NCBI RefSeq assembly: GCF_002836355.1
Contig: NZ_PJCA01000031.1
Location: 496,001-560,000 of the forward strand
Length of the DNA: 64,000 nt
From: Moritella sp. Urea-trap-13
Lineage (GTDB): Bacteria > Pseudomonadota > Gammaproteobacteria > Enterobacterales > Moritellaceae
Direction: 5' to 3'
A program made the translations under genes and the position numbers. The stretch's first letter is position 1; each line of letters opens with the position of its first letter. Below, in pieces: positions 1 through 10,142 of the stretch. Below the pieces are notes generated by a model. It was not told the DNA's origin and did not search any database. It saw only the letters and a program-made list of their open reading frames with translations.

Positions 1-111
1 TTGTATATCTTTCATATACTGTGTTGATGCAGACAATTCGTAATTTGGTTCTTGTACACAGCCGAATAAGAATAGGCTACAGAGCAGCATTAAGCTTAAA
101 TTTTTCATCAT
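1..111 (-). CDS. Partial Tad-locus lipoprotein (N-terminus only)
   Basis: This reading frame enters from the left edge and its first 37 codons are visible. The start is ATG at 111 (a second ATG follows directly), with an AGAGGA ribosome site just upstream. The N-terminus is a short hydrophobic signal ending in LFGC, a lipobox, so the product should be a lipoprotein. It follows rcpA on the same strand, the position held in Tad loci by a small lipoprotein (RcpB or CpaD-like). The function is inferred from position only, because the mature part lies outside the window. Confidence 0.6.
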   Translation of the reverse strand, partial: MMKNLSLMLLCSLFLFGCVQEPNYELSASTQYMKDIQ

Positions 112-159
112 AATTCCTCTTAATTCTTTCTTACGCTATAAGTATATTTGGATACAAAG

Positions 160-1641
160 TTAATTGAGAGTATGACCATATTGTTGTTCTGTACCCCCAG
201 AGCTTGGGACAATGCTTGATGGTGTGCCGGAATTGTCATTTGGGTTCTTTGTGGCTGAATCTTTATCTTGCTGGGTCATTTTCCCGAGTAAATAAAATTC
301 CATATCAGATACGGGTACGAATCCGTCAGTAGGTAAGATCATACCTTCCTTATTAAAGGGTCTAACTAAGCGTGGTGTAACCATAATAACGAGTTCGGTT
401 TGACCACTAATATACTCTTGGCTTGTAAATAGCTGCCCTAGAATCGGAATATCACCTAATCCTGGGAATTTAGTGACAGATTCACGAAGGTTATCACTTA
501 GTAACCCACCTATAACTATGGTTTGGCCGTCGCCAAGCTCTACTGTGGTTGCAGTTGATCTTTTGACTAAAGAGGGAGTGATTGTCGTTGAGCCAGTTTC
601 AATTGCTGAGATCGCTACACTATTAGCGTTACTTATTTCACTTACTAGCACTTTAAGGTTTAGGTTTATTTTACCAGAATCAAGTACTGTTGGTACAAAG
701 CTAACACCAACACCGAAGTCGCGGTATTCAATTGTAACACCATCATCAGTTGAAACTGGCACGGGATACTCACCACCAGATAAGAACTCGGCAGACTGAC
801 CACTAAGTGCTGTTAGGTTCGGTTCTGCAAGCACTTTAGCTAAACCTTTAGTCTTTGCTACATCTAAAGCAACACTAAATAACATGTCACCAGTGAGATA
901 ACGTGCAAAAATATTAGTATCGATACCGCCTAAAATATTTGCAGGTACATTACCTGTCCCTGTCCCTATGCCACCAAACCCATCGGAACCGAATCCACCT
1001 ATAACGGTATTTCCGTCCAAATTACGGCCAATTTCAGTGCTAACTTCAGCGACAGTCACTTCTAACATTACTTGTTGGCCACCACCGACTGACATCATGT
1101 TTACAACAGTGCTATTACTATCATCAACATTAGCTGCAGTTGCGTAGCCTTGGGCTATTTCTACTGCCGTACTCATTTTCATTAATGATGTAGCCTGTCC
1201 GCTAACGACTAATTGACCTTGTGACGTTTCTACACCTATATCTTCATTTGGCAAGTATTTGTGTAGGCGCTTTCTAAGACTATTTAAATCATGGGTAACT
1301 TCTAAGTTTTGTACGTCAACCAAGTTATCGTCTTTATCCCATACCATCATGTTCGTTGTACCGAGTTTTTTACCGACAATATATAGCTCACTACTACGCA
1401 AAATTAAGATATCCGCTATAGCTGGGTTACCTACAGATACACGGTGTATTGGTTGGTCCATTTGTAAATTCTTAGATTTGAAAATTGGGATCCTAACGCT
1501 GTCATCATCCAGTGCTGTTGGCCCGCCGGCAGAGACTGCACTGGCTAAGAATAAATTGGTTATGAAAATTAAAATAGCTAACGTCCATACATTATTCTTT
1601 GGCCAAGACTCAGGTTTATCAAAATGGGAGTTAATATTCAT
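160..1641 (-). CDS. rcpA: Tad pilus secretin RcpA/CpaC
   Basis: Outer-membrane secretin through which the Flp pilus leaves the cell. The protein has about 493 residues. A signal peptide ends near residue 38 (AVSA/GG), a BON-like segment follows around residues 105-155, and the C-terminal half is a secretin domain with a VIGGLL...FPGLGDIPILGQLF stretch and MVTPRLVRPF, typical of type II/Tad secretins. A GTG in frame nine bases upstream is possible, but ATG at 1641 has AGGTGA in front of it and is preferred. It lies directly downstream of rcpC. The tail after the secretin is rich in Ser, Pro and Asn and probably disordered. Confidence 0.9.
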   Translation of the reverse strand: MNINSHFDKPESWPKNNVWTLAILIFITNLFLASAVSAGGPTALDDDSVRIPIFKSKNLQMDQPIHRVSVGNPAIADILILRSSELYIVGKKLGTTNMMVWDKDDNLVDVQNLEVTHDLNSLRKRLHKYLPNEDIGVETSQGQLVVSGQATSLMKMSTAVEIAQGYATAANVDDSNSTVVNMMSVGGGQQVMLEVTVAEVSTEIGRNLDGNTVIGGFGSDGFGGIGTGTGNVPANILGGIDTNIFARYLTGDMLFSVALDVAKTKGLAKVLAEPNLTALSGQSAEFLSGGEYPVPVSTDDGVTIEYRDFGVGVSFVPTVLDSGKINLNLKVLVSEISNANSVAISAIETGSTTITPSLVKRSTATTVELGDGQTIVIGGLLSDNLRESVTKFPGLGDIPILGQLFTSQEYISGQTELVIMVTPRLVRPFNKEGMILPTDGFVPVSDMEFYLLGKMTQQDKDSATKNPNDNSGTPSSIVPSSGGTEQQYGHTLN

Positions 1642-1668
1642 ATTTATCACCTATTTATAGTCGAACAA

Positions 1669-2487
1669 CTAAATTTTAAGTTGGACTGATTCTTGAACTG
1701 TACCGCGGATTATCTCGACTTTATGTTTACTGGCTCTCTGTTTAATGGGGCGTGGTTGAAATACTGGAGGAGCGATTTCAATGATGTCATCGTTATTGCT
1801 TTTTATTTGTTCATTACTAGCAAAATCGATGGCATTACTGTCTGTTGGGTTACGTAGTGCGAGTTGTAATCGACCTTTGTTACGAGCGGTCATCAATATT
1901 TCGGCTTGGTCTAGATTAACTTCAACTGTGATTGCGCGTACTATTTGCGGTTTATTTTCACCGGTTGTAGATGCTGCACGTTGATCAATTGCTAATATTT
2001 TAATATTTCTTAGAATTACTTCTGTATTTGCAGTACCTGAATTTCCGGTACTAGTATTTAAAATATCAACTCTGTTACCTGGTAATAAGAAACCCGCGAC
2101 ACCTACGACATCATCTACACGGATCGACACTGCCCGCATATTCTCCGAAATAAGACTTGCTAGCGTGCTACCTTCACCTTTAACCAGTAACCTTTCTAAT
2201 CTGATAATATCATCAATATAAATAGTGTCTTTTGCGATCATTCCATAGATCTCATCAGGATTAGCAATTGTATTATCGGGTGACATAGATTCAGGTAAAA
2301 CTTTCAACTCTACATGCTTAGGCGTAATAACCGTCCCTATGGGGATCACCATGGTTGAAAAGGCAATATATACTTGGTTCTCTGGTGCAGATTGTTTATT
2401 GGTATCTAACCAACTTTGCGCGATTAAAATTGCGCCAATCCCAAACATAATGGAGATTGCGACTGAGATTACGGGCTTTTTATTCAT
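1669..2487 (-). CDS. rcpC: Tad pilus assembly protein RcpC/CpaB
   Basis: Periplasmic Tad component of 272 residues, thought to work with the RcpA secretin. One N-terminal membrane segment (about residues 6-24) is followed by an SAF-type domain (about 45-110, with VITPKHVEL) and the RcpC domain with RAVSIRVDDVVGVAGFLLPG. The C-terminus carries a short basic stretch ending RGTVQESVQL, which is common at the end of CpaB/RcpC proteins. It sits between the AAA+ ATPase gene and rcpA with short gaps, so it is presumably in one transcript with them. Confidence 0.88.
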   Translation of the reverse strand: MNKKPVISVAISIMFGIGAILIAQSWLDTNKQSAPENQVYIAFSTMVIPIGTVITPKHVELKVLPESMSPDNTIANPDEIYGMIAKDTIYIDDIIRLERLLVKGEGSTLASLISENMRAVSIRVDDVVGVAGFLLPGNRVDILNTSTGNSGTANTEVILRNIKILAIDQRAASTTGENKPQIVRAITVEVNLDQAEILMTARNKGRLQLALRNPTDSNAIDFASNEQIKSNNDDIIEIAPPVFQPRPIKQRASKHKVEIIRGTVQESVQLKI

Positions 2488-2507
2488 TTTAGCTACCTCT
2501 AATATTA

Positions 2508-3899
2508 TTAGCTTTGACTAACAAAGTAGTGCTTCCAAGCAATGTCTATTAAGTTTTTTTCGACTTCATTTGGGAGCTCATTAAATTTAACTTGATCGCT
2601 GATGATACTGAGTAAATCACGCGGATAGCAGGGTAGAAATGGCTTGTTAGTCGTATAATGATATGTATTTAAAAGGTAATCGAATGTGACATCTGCACAA
2701 GTTAAATTAAAACTTTCGCATACATTACCCCAAAGTTTCTTGTAGCTATCGACTTCTAATGGTTGAAATTCAATTTTGTAACCTAAGCGACGTAGGAAGG
2801 CTTCATCGACTAGTTCTGCAGGGTTGAGATTGGTTGAGAACAATAAAATAAGTTCGAAAGGTATTTCGAAATGTACACCGTTTGGCAAAAATAAAAAGTC
2901 TCGACGTTCTTCGAGTGGGATGATCCAGCGATTAAATAAAGCTAACGGACTCATTTTTTGACGACCTAGATCATCCAATAATAAGATGCCGTTATTAGCT
3001 TTTAACTGAAGAGGTGCTTTATAGGTGCGACTACTTGGGTCAAAATTGACCTCTAACATATCTTCGGTAAGCTCACCGCCTGTCACGATTAACGGGCGTT
3101 GACATAACCGCCAGCGGGGGTCATGGCCTCTGTCTAGACTGAATAATGCGTCTGCTGGTGACTTGCTATCTTGTTCAGTGCTGAGTATGTGTACTTGCGG
3201 ATCATATACTTGAATTATATTACCGCTTATTTCGATCGCCGAAGGGATTAATACATCATCGCCAAATAATAAATTTAAGTTACGGCAGAGGTAACTTTTA
3301 CCTACACCAGGCATACCATAAATTAATATCGGCTTATTGGAGTTTAACGCAGGGCCGATGGCAGATGTTAATGCTTCTGAAAACATGAGTTCTGCAAATC
3401 TAGCTTGCATACGTTGTTTCGTAATTTGGGTATTTCTACTGGTTTGCTTAAGCACAATATCAACGTACTGGGTCAATGGAACGGGTGAAACACTAATATA
3501 GCCACTGGATTTTAAAGCTTTCTCAGCTTCTATCTCACCAATGTTTGATAAGGCATAGCGCATTTGTCCACTCGCTAAGCTTTGTCTATTTTCTATTAAA
3601 GCCGACTCTTTTGCGACGTCGATAAGTACTTGTACTATGCCTCCAGACAAGGCTAAAGCGTCTGCTAGTTCACGTATAGTGGCTACGTGCATAGAATGGA
3701 TATGTTTAATTAATAATTCGGTTAAAAGTTGAGAGGGCAAGCCTGTTTCGCTAATTGTTGTGGGGCGCTTAGCTAAGTGCTCATGAGTACCATAATTTTG
3801 TTGTTCAGGTACTATTTCAGGAAAGAGGGGGGAGTCATAAGCGTTTAATTCCGGTGCGTTTTCTTGCAGCCCGTTGATTGATTGGTCCGTCATAATCAT
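2508..3899 (-). CDS. AAA+ ATPase of the Tad locus, MoxR-like
   Basis: A 463-residue ATPase with Walker A GMPGVGKS near residue 195 and Walker B GILLLDDLGR near residue 305. A sensor-like STN and a FLRRLGYKIEF arginine-finger region follow. Residues 60-130 resemble a winged-helix segment. There is no signal peptide or membrane segment, so it is cytoplasmic. It is not TadA: there is no secretion-ATPase HAED/His box or Asp box. It lies between the prepilin peptidase and rcpC genes on the same strand, so a role in pilus biogenesis is likely, but its step is not known to me. ATG at 3893 is an alternative start two codons in. Confidence 0.7.
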   Translation of the reverse strand: MIMTDQSINGLQENAPELNAYDSPLFPEIVPEQQNYGTHEHLAKRPTTISETGLPSQLLTELLIKHIHSMHVATIRELADALALSGGIVQVLIDVAKESALIENRQSLASGQMRYALSNIGEIEAEKALKSSGYISVSPVPLTQYVDIVLKQTSRNTQITKQRMQARFAELMFSEALTSAIGPALNSNKPILIYGMPGVGKSYLCRNLNLLFGDDVLIPSAIEISGNIIQVYDPQVHILSTEQDSKSPADALFSLDRGHDPRWRLCQRPLIVTGGELTEDMLEVNFDPSSRTYKAPLQLKANNGILLLDDLGRQKMSPLALFNRWIIPLEERRDFLFLPNGVHFEIPFELILLFSTNLNPAELVDEAFLRRLGYKIEFQPLEVDSYKKLWGNVCESFNLTCADVTFDYLLNTYHYTTNKPFLPCYPRDLLSIISDQVKFNELPNEVEKNLIDIAWKHYFVSQS

Positions 3900-3930
3900 A
3901 CCCGTTATTTTATATGGGAATTAAAGAAAA

Positions 3931-4524
3931 TTATATGAGGCTAAAGCTGGTACCTATTTCATTGAGCATTACTTCTACCGTCCACATTAAATCGTAAATG
4001 TCGTAGTTAATATAAGTTGCTAACATCCAGCCGAGCATTAATGCAGGCGCATAAGGCACATTAACTCCACCTGCGTCACCTGTTTCGGGTTTAAAATATA
4101 CACCTAAATATAAACAATCGATGTAACGAGAAATCATGGTTTTTAGACCGACCCAACCTACGGTTTTAGTTGCGATTAATATACTTGTGAAAGCACCAAA
4201 AATAATACCGTATGCAATTGACCAGGTTAATACTAAAGGACCAGAAAGGGCGCCGATGCCAATCATTAATTTTACATCACCAGCACCAAGCATTTTAAAT
4301 TTGTAAACGGGAATAAGTAGTATTAATGCTAAGCTTGCCCCGAATATCGACTCCATGAAGCCAGACCAAGAATCAAAGTAGCTATTAATCAGAATACCGA
4401 ATAATAGGGCCAATAAACAAAGTTTGTTTGGTATGCGTTGGTAGCGAAGATCAAAATAGAGAGCTACACAAAGAATTAATAGTGCGGTTATAATCGGCAT
4501 TACTAACGCATAGTTTGGCATCAT
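3931..4524 (-). CDS. tadV: Tad prepilin peptidase TadV/CpaA
   Basis: Inner-membrane aspartic protease of family A24 that cleaves the Flp prepilin leader. Five to six hydrophobic segments cover most of the chain. The catalytic signature GAGDVKL is present, with the second Asp of the pair near the LYFDLRYQRIPN segment. The frame is open further upstream, but two tandem ATGs at 4524 and 4521 follow an AAGGAC ribosome site, so the protein is about 197 residues. It lies immediately downstream of flp, its substrate gene. Confidence 0.88.
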   Translation of the reverse strand: MMPNYALVMPIITALLILCVALYFDLRYQRIPNKLCLLALLFGILINSYFDSWSGFMESIFGASLALILLIPVYKFKMLGAGDVKLMIGIGALSGPLVLTWSIAYGIIFGAFTSILIATKTVGWVGLKTMISRYIDCLYLGVYFKPETGDAGGVNVPYAPALMLGWMLATYINYDIYDLMWTVEVMLNEIGTSFSLI

Positions 4525-4596
4525 AAAGTCCTTTTTAAGTGATAAACTTAAATGCAACTGTGTAGCACGACAACTTACTGTGCTATATAAATGTAC

Positions 4597-4794
4597 TTAA
4601 GGTGTACACGCTGTCGTACTACCACTCGCGGCACCACAAAGTGTATTGATTTGTGCTGTTGCATTGGTACCTAAAGTATTGAATGCTGTGACCATTCCGC
4701 CAACAACCAAACCACCGGCAATAGCATACTCAACCGCAGTTAGACCACTTTCGTCTTCGATAAAATCTTGGATAAACATTGATAATTTATTCAT
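4597..4794 (-). CDS. flp: Flp-family type IVb pilin
   Basis: Major pilin subunit of 65 residues. The prepilin processing site is visible as ESG/LTAVEYAIAGG, with the Glu at +5 of the mature protein, and is followed by a hydrophobic helix. The two Cys of the C-terminal tail (CGAASGSTTAC) could form a disulphide. ATG at 4794 has GGAG eight bases upstream. An in-frame start 33 bases further up has no such site and would add an atypical leader. It is the first gene of the visible Tad cluster, so the promoter probably lies in 4795-4969. Confidence 0.9.
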   Translation of the reverse strand: MNKLSMFIQDFIEDESGLTAVEYAIAGGLVVGGMVTAFNTLGTNATAQINTLCGAASGSTTACTP

Positions 4795-4969
4795 TTTTAG
4801 TACTCCAATAAATTGCTTTAAATTCACAAATATAGATTAATACATTGATTTTATTAGTTTAACTTCTTAATGCTCCCTTGCTTTAGAAGCATATACATAA
4901 AGCTAGAGCACTATTACCTTATCGGCTATGTTTTCTTGTATTAATTATTAAAATAATAGTTGACAGCTA

Positions 4970-6454
4970 TTATTTATCCTTTTTATACAGGTCGTTACGA
5001 AAATTAATTTTCCCTAAGTTATCAATCCATGCTGTTTGATAAGTGATAAATACGGGCAGTGAATTGGGTAATCTCACATGTTTAGTTTGAGGTTTATTAT
5101 TATTACTGCTACTGATGAGTAAACTGGCGAGTAGGTCATTAGGTTTCTGTAGGCGAATACAGCCGTGACTCAAAGCTCTATTATGTCTATTAAACAGATG
5201 CTTAGTTGGCGTATCATGTAAGAAAATAGCGTTGTTATTTTTAATGTTAAACCGCACCTTGCCCAAAGCATTATTATTCCCTGATTTCTGCACCAAACGA
5301 TATTGTTTCAACATCCCCTGTAGGTTAGCAGGAATCTCTTTGTATACGGTATTAACGCCATAGCCTGTAGCTAGATGGAAATTAAGGCTTTTTAACGCTG
5401 TGTTATTCTTGTTATGTAAAGGCAGCAAATCGTTATTGATTATATTGCGCGTAGGCGTCCATGTCGGATTGAGGGTAACTGAATTGACCTCTGTGATCAT
5501 GACTGGCGTTTGATTACTCGGCTTACCGACAATGACTTTCATTTCCATAACTGGCTCACCTTTATCTATGAGCGTTAAATCAAACGCAGGTATATTGACC
5601 ATGATGTATTTGGTTGGCGGAGTACGCGGTAAAGAAAGCCAACGCCATAAATTAACTTGAAGCTTGTTGATACGGGTATCTATGCTTTGGTTTAAGACGT
5701 TAATTGTATGGCCGTTAAGTTTACCTGTTAGTTTAAAACCATTACGACGCTGAAAATGCTTTATACCGTCAATGATGCTTTGGTCAAATATGTTTAATCT
5801 ATGTTTCGACGTGGGGAGAGTGTTCAAATCATCTAAGGTCATTAACTTATGCCTGAGTATCTTAACTTCCGCGTGACCTTGACCTAACTGCGGGTTAAAT
5901 GTGTCTGTAAGCGGTGGCCAGTCTATATCCTTCATTCTCTTGTATTTGTTAATCGCCTGCCTTAATCGAATGACAGCGTTAAATTGTGGCATTGCTGAGT
6001 CAATATAGGCAGAAAGGGTATCGTTATTAAGCGCAGCTTTAAAATCAGCTGGTTTATTTGCTGCAGACTTTAATTGATTTCCCTGTGATTGCGAAGCTAT
6101 ATGATAAAGCGCAAGGGTAAGTGCTTTATCCGTTACGTCTAAACTCCTTATTTCATCATTAGTGAGTATAGGGTGATCTCTAATGCCTAGATCAGCTAAT
6201 AAACTCAATAGCGTAAGACCGGATAGATTTAGCCGATTATTATTAAAAAACAGCCGTTGATCTTTATTGGTACTTTTAAGCTCGTCGTATAGGTGCTGTT
6301 GATCTTGAGAGGAGGGATATATAGGCACAGTCTTGATTGATACATCATTGTTTGAATCGTTTGCATAGGTGTATGTATGGGAAGTGATAAGAATTAAGGT
6401 AATGGATATTATGTTGAACATTAATTTAGTAATTGAATTTTTCTCATTACGCAT
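4970..6454 (-). CDS. L,D-transpeptidase, YcbB/LdtD type
   Basis: Periplasmic enzyme that makes 3-3 cross-links in peptidoglycan. The 494-residue chain has an N-terminal signal or anchor (ITKLMFNIISITLILI), a long scaffold region, a peptidoglycan-binding-like segment (IKHFQRRNGFKLTGKLNG, about 235-255) and a C-terminal YkuD domain. The catalytic motif HD...SHGCIRLQ is intact, with the nucleophile Cys near residue 432. The length and order match the YcbB/LdtD group rather than the short ErfK group. The start has AAGGAT upstream. It is on the same strand as the Tad genes but separated from flp by 175 bases, so it is probably a separate unit. Confidence 0.85.
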   Translation of the reverse strand: MRNEKNSITKLMFNIISITLILITSHTYTYANDSNNDVSIKTVPIYPSSQDQQHLYDELKSTNKDQRLFFNNNRLNLSGLTLLSLLADLGIRDHPILTNDEIRSLDVTDKALTLALYHIASQSQGNQLKSAANKPADFKAALNNDTLSAYIDSAMPQFNAVIRLRQAINKYKRMKDIDWPPLTDTFNPQLGQGHAEVKILRHKLMTLDDLNTLPTSKHRLNIFDQSIIDGIKHFQRRNGFKLTGKLNGHTINVLNQSIDTRINKLQVNLWRWLSLPRTPPTKYIMVNIPAFDLTLIDKGEPVMEMKVIVGKPSNQTPVMITEVNSVTLNPTWTPTRNIINNDLLPLHNKNNTALKSLNFHLATGYGVNTVYKEIPANLQGMLKQYRLVQKSGNNNALGKVRFNIKNNNAIFLHDTPTKHLFNRHNRALSHGCIRLQKPNDLLASLLISSSNNNKPQTKHVRLPNSLPVFITYQTAWIDNLGKINFRNDLYKKDK

Positions 6455-6712
6455 CAGTCTATCCTTAGATTACTTTTAAAGTAGCACTAAATATTAGTTA
6501 ATCTTTTAAGTCTAGATGTGAATTGACTATACGAGAGAGAAGTACGAGAGGAAGGTTGGGGTTAACATGTTGTAGATTATAGAAGGTGAACTTTCTGGCT
6601 ATTAAGTTAGAGTTAATCTGGTAAGTGAGAGTCCATCTGGGGAAGATAGGGAACTCTCTACTTACGGTACTGGAACTTTATTTGAAACGGGTTAATATTT
6701 GGCGATTTATGA

Positions 6713-7036
6713 CTAGCGCTCTAATAAAGACAGTTTATTTTCTACATCAGCCCAGTCGTCTGCATCTGCAGGTGGCTCACATTTTTCCGTGATCACAGGC
6801 CATAGTTCAGCAAGCTCTTCATTAATTGCGATAAATATTTTTTGATCTTCAGGCACTTCATCCTCTTGGAAGATCGCATTAACAGGGCACTCTGGTTCAC
6901 AAAGCCCACAATCAATACATTCTTCAGGATTAATAACTAAAAAGTTAGGTCCTTCATGAAACGCGTCGACAGGGCATACTGGAACACAATCACCATGTTT
7001 ACATTTAATACAATTTTCGGTTACGACAAAAGCCAT
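6713..7036 (-). CDS. fdxA: Seven-iron ferredoxin FdxA
   Basis: Cytoplasmic electron carrier of 107 residues with one 3Fe-4S and one 4Fe-4S cluster. The first Cys group (C9-x2-C12-x4-C17-x3-C21-P) is followed by a second complete group [12 protein letters not shown]. This spacing and the acidic C-terminal extension are those of the Azotobacter ferredoxin I / FdxA type. A GAGGAAC ribosome site precedes the ATG. It appears monocistronic and is divergent from the flavoprotein gene at 7260. The redox partner is not evident from the neighbours. Confidence 0.9.
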   Translation of the reverse strand: MAFVVTENCIKCKHGDCVPVCPVDAFHEGPNFLVINPEECIDCGLCEPECPVNAIFQEDEVPEDQKIFIAINEELAELWPVITEKCEPPADADDWADVENKLSLLER

Positions 7037-7259
7037 GATGCTTGTTCCTCACATTTCAAAGTGCTGGCATTATACGTAAGCAGGTCCTAAAAGCAATTAA
7101 CATCCAATTAAGATGGCAAAAGCGGCTTGAAAAACAAGCGAGTTTTAAATAATAAAATGCATATTTCGTCATAATAACGTAAAATACCCGCCCTAAGATT
7201 TTAGTTTACAAGCTAGTGCTCTAACAGCGCTGAGCATTTTGATATTTGGATAATTTTCT

Positions 7260-8876
7260 ATGTTACGTTTAACCGATGTAAAACTACCACTTGATCATGA
7301 CGATCAAGCAATCAATGCATATATTTTAGAGAGATTGTCACTTAAACCTGAGCAATTAGCTGAATATACTGTTTTTCGCCGTGGTTATGATGCACGTAAA
7401 CGTGATGTAATTATCTTGATGTATACATTAGATGTCACACTGGCTGGTGGCGTTGATGAACAAGCTATTCTAGCTAAATTTGATAAAGATCAACATGTTC
7501 GTTTGACTCCTGATATGTCATACAAATTTGTAGCTGAGAAGACTGAAGAAATTGAGCAACGTCCTGTTGTTATTGGCTTTGGTCCATGCGGTTTATTTAC
7601 AGCATTAATTCTTGCACAAATGGGACTAAAACCAATTGTACTAGAACGTGGTAAAGAAGTGCGTGAAAGAACTAAGGATACATTCGGATTTTGGCGTAAG
7701 CGTATATTAAATCCAGAATCAAATGTTCAATTTGGTGAAGGTGGCGCAGGTACATTCTCTGACGGTAAGCTTTATAGCCAAGTTAAAGATCCTAAATTTC
7801 ATGCTCGTAAAATCTTAACAGAATTTGTTAAAGCTGGCGCGCCTGCAGAAATTATGTATTTAAGTAAGCCACATATTGGTACGTTTAAACTCGTTACTAT
7901 GATTGAGACTATGCGTAAAGAAATCATCGAACTTGGTGGTGAAATTCGTTTTAGTGCCCGTGTAGATGATATTATAATTGAAAATGATCAAGTAACTGGT
8001 GTTGAACTGGCTGGTGGCGAAATTATCGAAACGAATCATGTTTCATTAGCAATTGGTCATAGTGCACGTGATACATTTGAAATGTTACAAAAACGCGGTG
8101 TTTACCTAGAAGCGAAGCCTTTCTCTATTGGTTTCCGTATTGAGCACAAACAAGCTGCGATTGATGATGCACGTTTTGGTAAGAATGCCGGTAATCCTCT
8201 TTTAGGCGCCGCTGATTATAAGCTGGTTCATCATTGTAAAAGTGGTCGTTCAGTTTATAGCTTCTGTATGTGTCCAGGCGGAACGGTTGTTGCTGCAACA
8301 TCTGAAGAAGGTTGTCTTGTAACTAACGGCATGAGTCAGTATTCACGTAACGAAATGAATGCTAACAGCGCTATCGTTGTTGGTATTACACCAGAAGATT
8401 ATCCAGGTAACCCATTAGCTGGTATCGACTTACAACGTAAGTGGGAACAGAATGCGTTCGTTATCGGTGGTAGTAACTATGATGCACCGGGACAAACAGT
8501 CGGTGACTTCCTTTCTGGTAAAGGTGAAGGCGAATTTGGTGATGTAGTACCTTCATATAAACCGGGTCTTAAATTTACTGATTTGAGCAAGACGCTTCCT
8601 CCTTTTGCAATTGCCGCTATTCGTGAAGCTATTCCTGCTTTTGAAAAGAAAATTAAAGGTTTCTCAGCGAAAGATGCAACATTAACAGGTGTTGAAACAC
8701 GTACGTCATCACCGGTAAGCATTAAGCGTGGTCGTGACTTCCAGAGTATTAGCACTAAGGGCCTATACCCTGCTGGTGAAGGTGCTGGTTATGCTGGTGG
8801 CATTTTATCTGCTGGTATTGACGGTATTAAAGTTGCAGAAGCAATGGCACTTTCTATGCTGGTAAAAGAAGACTAA
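7260..8876 (+). CDS. FAD-dependent dehydrogenase, COG2509 type
   Basis: A 538-residue flavoprotein. An N-terminal domain of about 90 residues with the LTDVKLPLDHD opening is followed by a Rossmann FAD site, VIGFGPCGLFTALILAQMG near residue 105, with ERGK after it. A second conserved part near the C-terminus reads YPAGEGAGYAGGILSAGIDG, which contacts FAD. The whole protein matches the uncharacterised NAD/FAD-dependent oxidoreductases common in gammaproteobacteria; the substrate is unknown. It is transcribed alone and converges on purC across a hairpin terminator. Confidence 0.8.
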   Translation: MLRLTDVKLPLDHDDQAINAYILERLSLKPEQLAEYTVFRRGYDARKRDVIILMYTLDVTLAGGVDEQAILAKFDKDQHVRLTPDMSYKFVAEKTEEIEQRPVVIGFGPCGLFTALILAQMGLKPIVLERGKEVRERTKDTFGFWRKRILNPESNVQFGEGGAGTFSDGKLYSQVKDPKFHARKILTEFVKAGAPAEIMYLSKPHIGTFKLVTMIETMRKEIIELGGEIRFSARVDDIIIENDQVTGVELAGGEIIETNHVSLAIGHSARDTFEMLQKRGVYLEAKPFSIGFRIEHKQAAIDDARFGKNAGNPLLGAADYKLVHHCKSGRSVYSFCMCPGGTVVAATSEEGCLVTNGMSQYSRNEMNANSAIVVGITPEDYPGNPLAGIDLQRKWEQNAFVIGGSNYDAPGQTVGDFLSGKGEGEFGDVVPSYKPGLKFTDLSKTLPPFAIAAIREAIPAFEKKIKGFSAKDATLTGVETRTSSPVSIKRGRDFQSISTKGLYPAGEGAGYAGGILSAGIDGIKVAEAMALSMLVKED

Positions 8877-8910
8877 TTACGATTGACGATTGATAGTGAA
8901 TCATGAATAC

Positions 8911-8955
8911 AAAAAAGGAGAGTCTACTTTTAATCATAAGTAGCTCTCCTTTTTA
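8911..8955. terminator. Bidirectional terminator between COG2509 gene and purC
   Basis: The arms AAAAAAGGAGAG-T-CTACTT and AAGTAG-CTCTCCTTTTT pair with one bulged base, with a short loop. T-runs exist on both strands, so the hairpin can stop both converging genes. Confidence 0.85.
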
Positions 8956-8996
8956 ATTATAACGATTTAATCAGTCTAATTTAATGCACAGTAGCA

Positions 8997-10100
8997 TTAA
9001 TCGATAAGATTAAAGTCTTTACGTAATATCTCAATGATCTCAGCTTTCGGATTATCAGATAAGACAATCTTCTTACCGGTAATTTTTTCTGCGATATTAA
9101 GGTAAGTTTCTGAAATAGACATTAATACAGACGTTGGTAGTGCATTATGTTCAGCAAGTGCTAAACGCTCATCCATTCTGCTTTTATTAAGTAAGATATC
9201 TGGTTCAGGGAAGTAGTTAAGTAATAGCTGACGGAAACCTTCTTTAGAATTCTCAACAACATTACCTTCACGGAATGCTGGACCATCCCAAATACGTGAT
9301 GAATCAGGCGTACCGACTTCATCCATATAGATGAGTTTGTCTAGGCCTTTACTGTCTGTGACATAACCAAATTCGAATTTAGTATCAACAAACATTTGAT
9401 CAACACCTGCAAGTGCATCACTAATTACATCAAAACCTTCTTTTAACAGTTTTTCGTAATAAGTAATATCGTCAAGTGATTTGAAATTGAATGCTTCGTA
9501 GTTGTCAGAGATGTTTTCGCGAGTGATGTTAACATCATCAACAGCAGGTACGCCTGGAATGCCTTCTAAAATACCTTTAGTCGACGGGGTGATAAGTAAT
9601 TCTGGTAGTTTCTGGTCTTTAGTAAGACCTTCTGGTAGTTCGATACCACAGAAATTACGTTCACCTTGGCTATAAGCACGCCACATAGAACCTGTGATGT
9701 ATTGGCGACAAATCGCTTCAATCATGACTGGCTTAGCTTTTTGAACGATCCAAATGAATGGGTGAGGTATATCAAGAATATGGCTGTCAGCTAAACCGTT
9801 ATCACGGAAAGACTTAAACCAATGGTTTGAAATTGCGTTTAACGCAGCACCTTTCCCAGGTACACCACGCATGCCGCCTTCACCGTGCCAAATACAATCA
9901 AATGCAGAAATACGATCACTAATAACCATAATTGCAAGTGGTGCATCTGCCGCTACGTCATAACTTTTTTCTTCGATTAGACGACGACTATCGGCTTCAG
10001 TTAACCAGTAAACAGAACGTACTTTACCACTGTGTACAGGCTTATCAGTACGGATTGGTAAATCATTGTTTACGGCTAATACTTTATCAGCAAGACTCAT
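8997..10100 (-). CDS. purC: SAICAR synthase (purine biosynthesis)
   Basis: Phosphoribosylaminoimidazole-succinocarboxamide synthase joins aspartate to CAIR in an ATP-dependent step of IMP synthesis. The 367-residue chain is the long form found in Vibrio and relatives rather than the 237-residue E. coli form. Recognisable parts are the opening [35 protein letters not shown] and KFEFGYV...[12 protein letters not shown], which carry the nucleotide and substrate residues. The start has AAGGAT upstream. It is a single-gene unit ending at the terminator at 8911-8955. A purine-responsive operator was not recognised by eye. Confidence 0.93.
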   Translation of the reverse strand: MSLADKVLAVNNDLPIRTDKPVHSGKVRSVYWLTEADSRRLIEEKSYDVAADAPLAIMVISDRISAFDCIWHGEGGMRGVPGKGAALNAISNHWFKSFRDNGLADSHILDIPHPFIWIVQKAKPVMIEAICRQYITGSMWRAYSQGERNFCGIELPEGLTKDQKLPELLITPSTKGILEGIPGVPAVDDVNITRENISDNYEAFNFKSLDDITYYEKLLKEGFDVISDALAGVDQMFVDTKFEFGYVTDSKGLDKLIYMDEVGTPDSSRIWDGPAFREGNVVENSKEGFRQLLLNYFPEPDILLNKSRMDERLALAEHNALPTSVLMSISETYLNIAEKITGKKIVLSDNPKAEIIEILRKDFNLID

Positions 10101-10142
10101 TGTTAACTATCCTTATTGAGTTTAATCGTTTATATAAAACTT

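Noticed and set aside
1259-1660. A 133-residue plus-strand frame over the start of rcpA
   Set aside because: It runs antisense to a well-supported secretin gene and has no ribosome site or recognisable domain.
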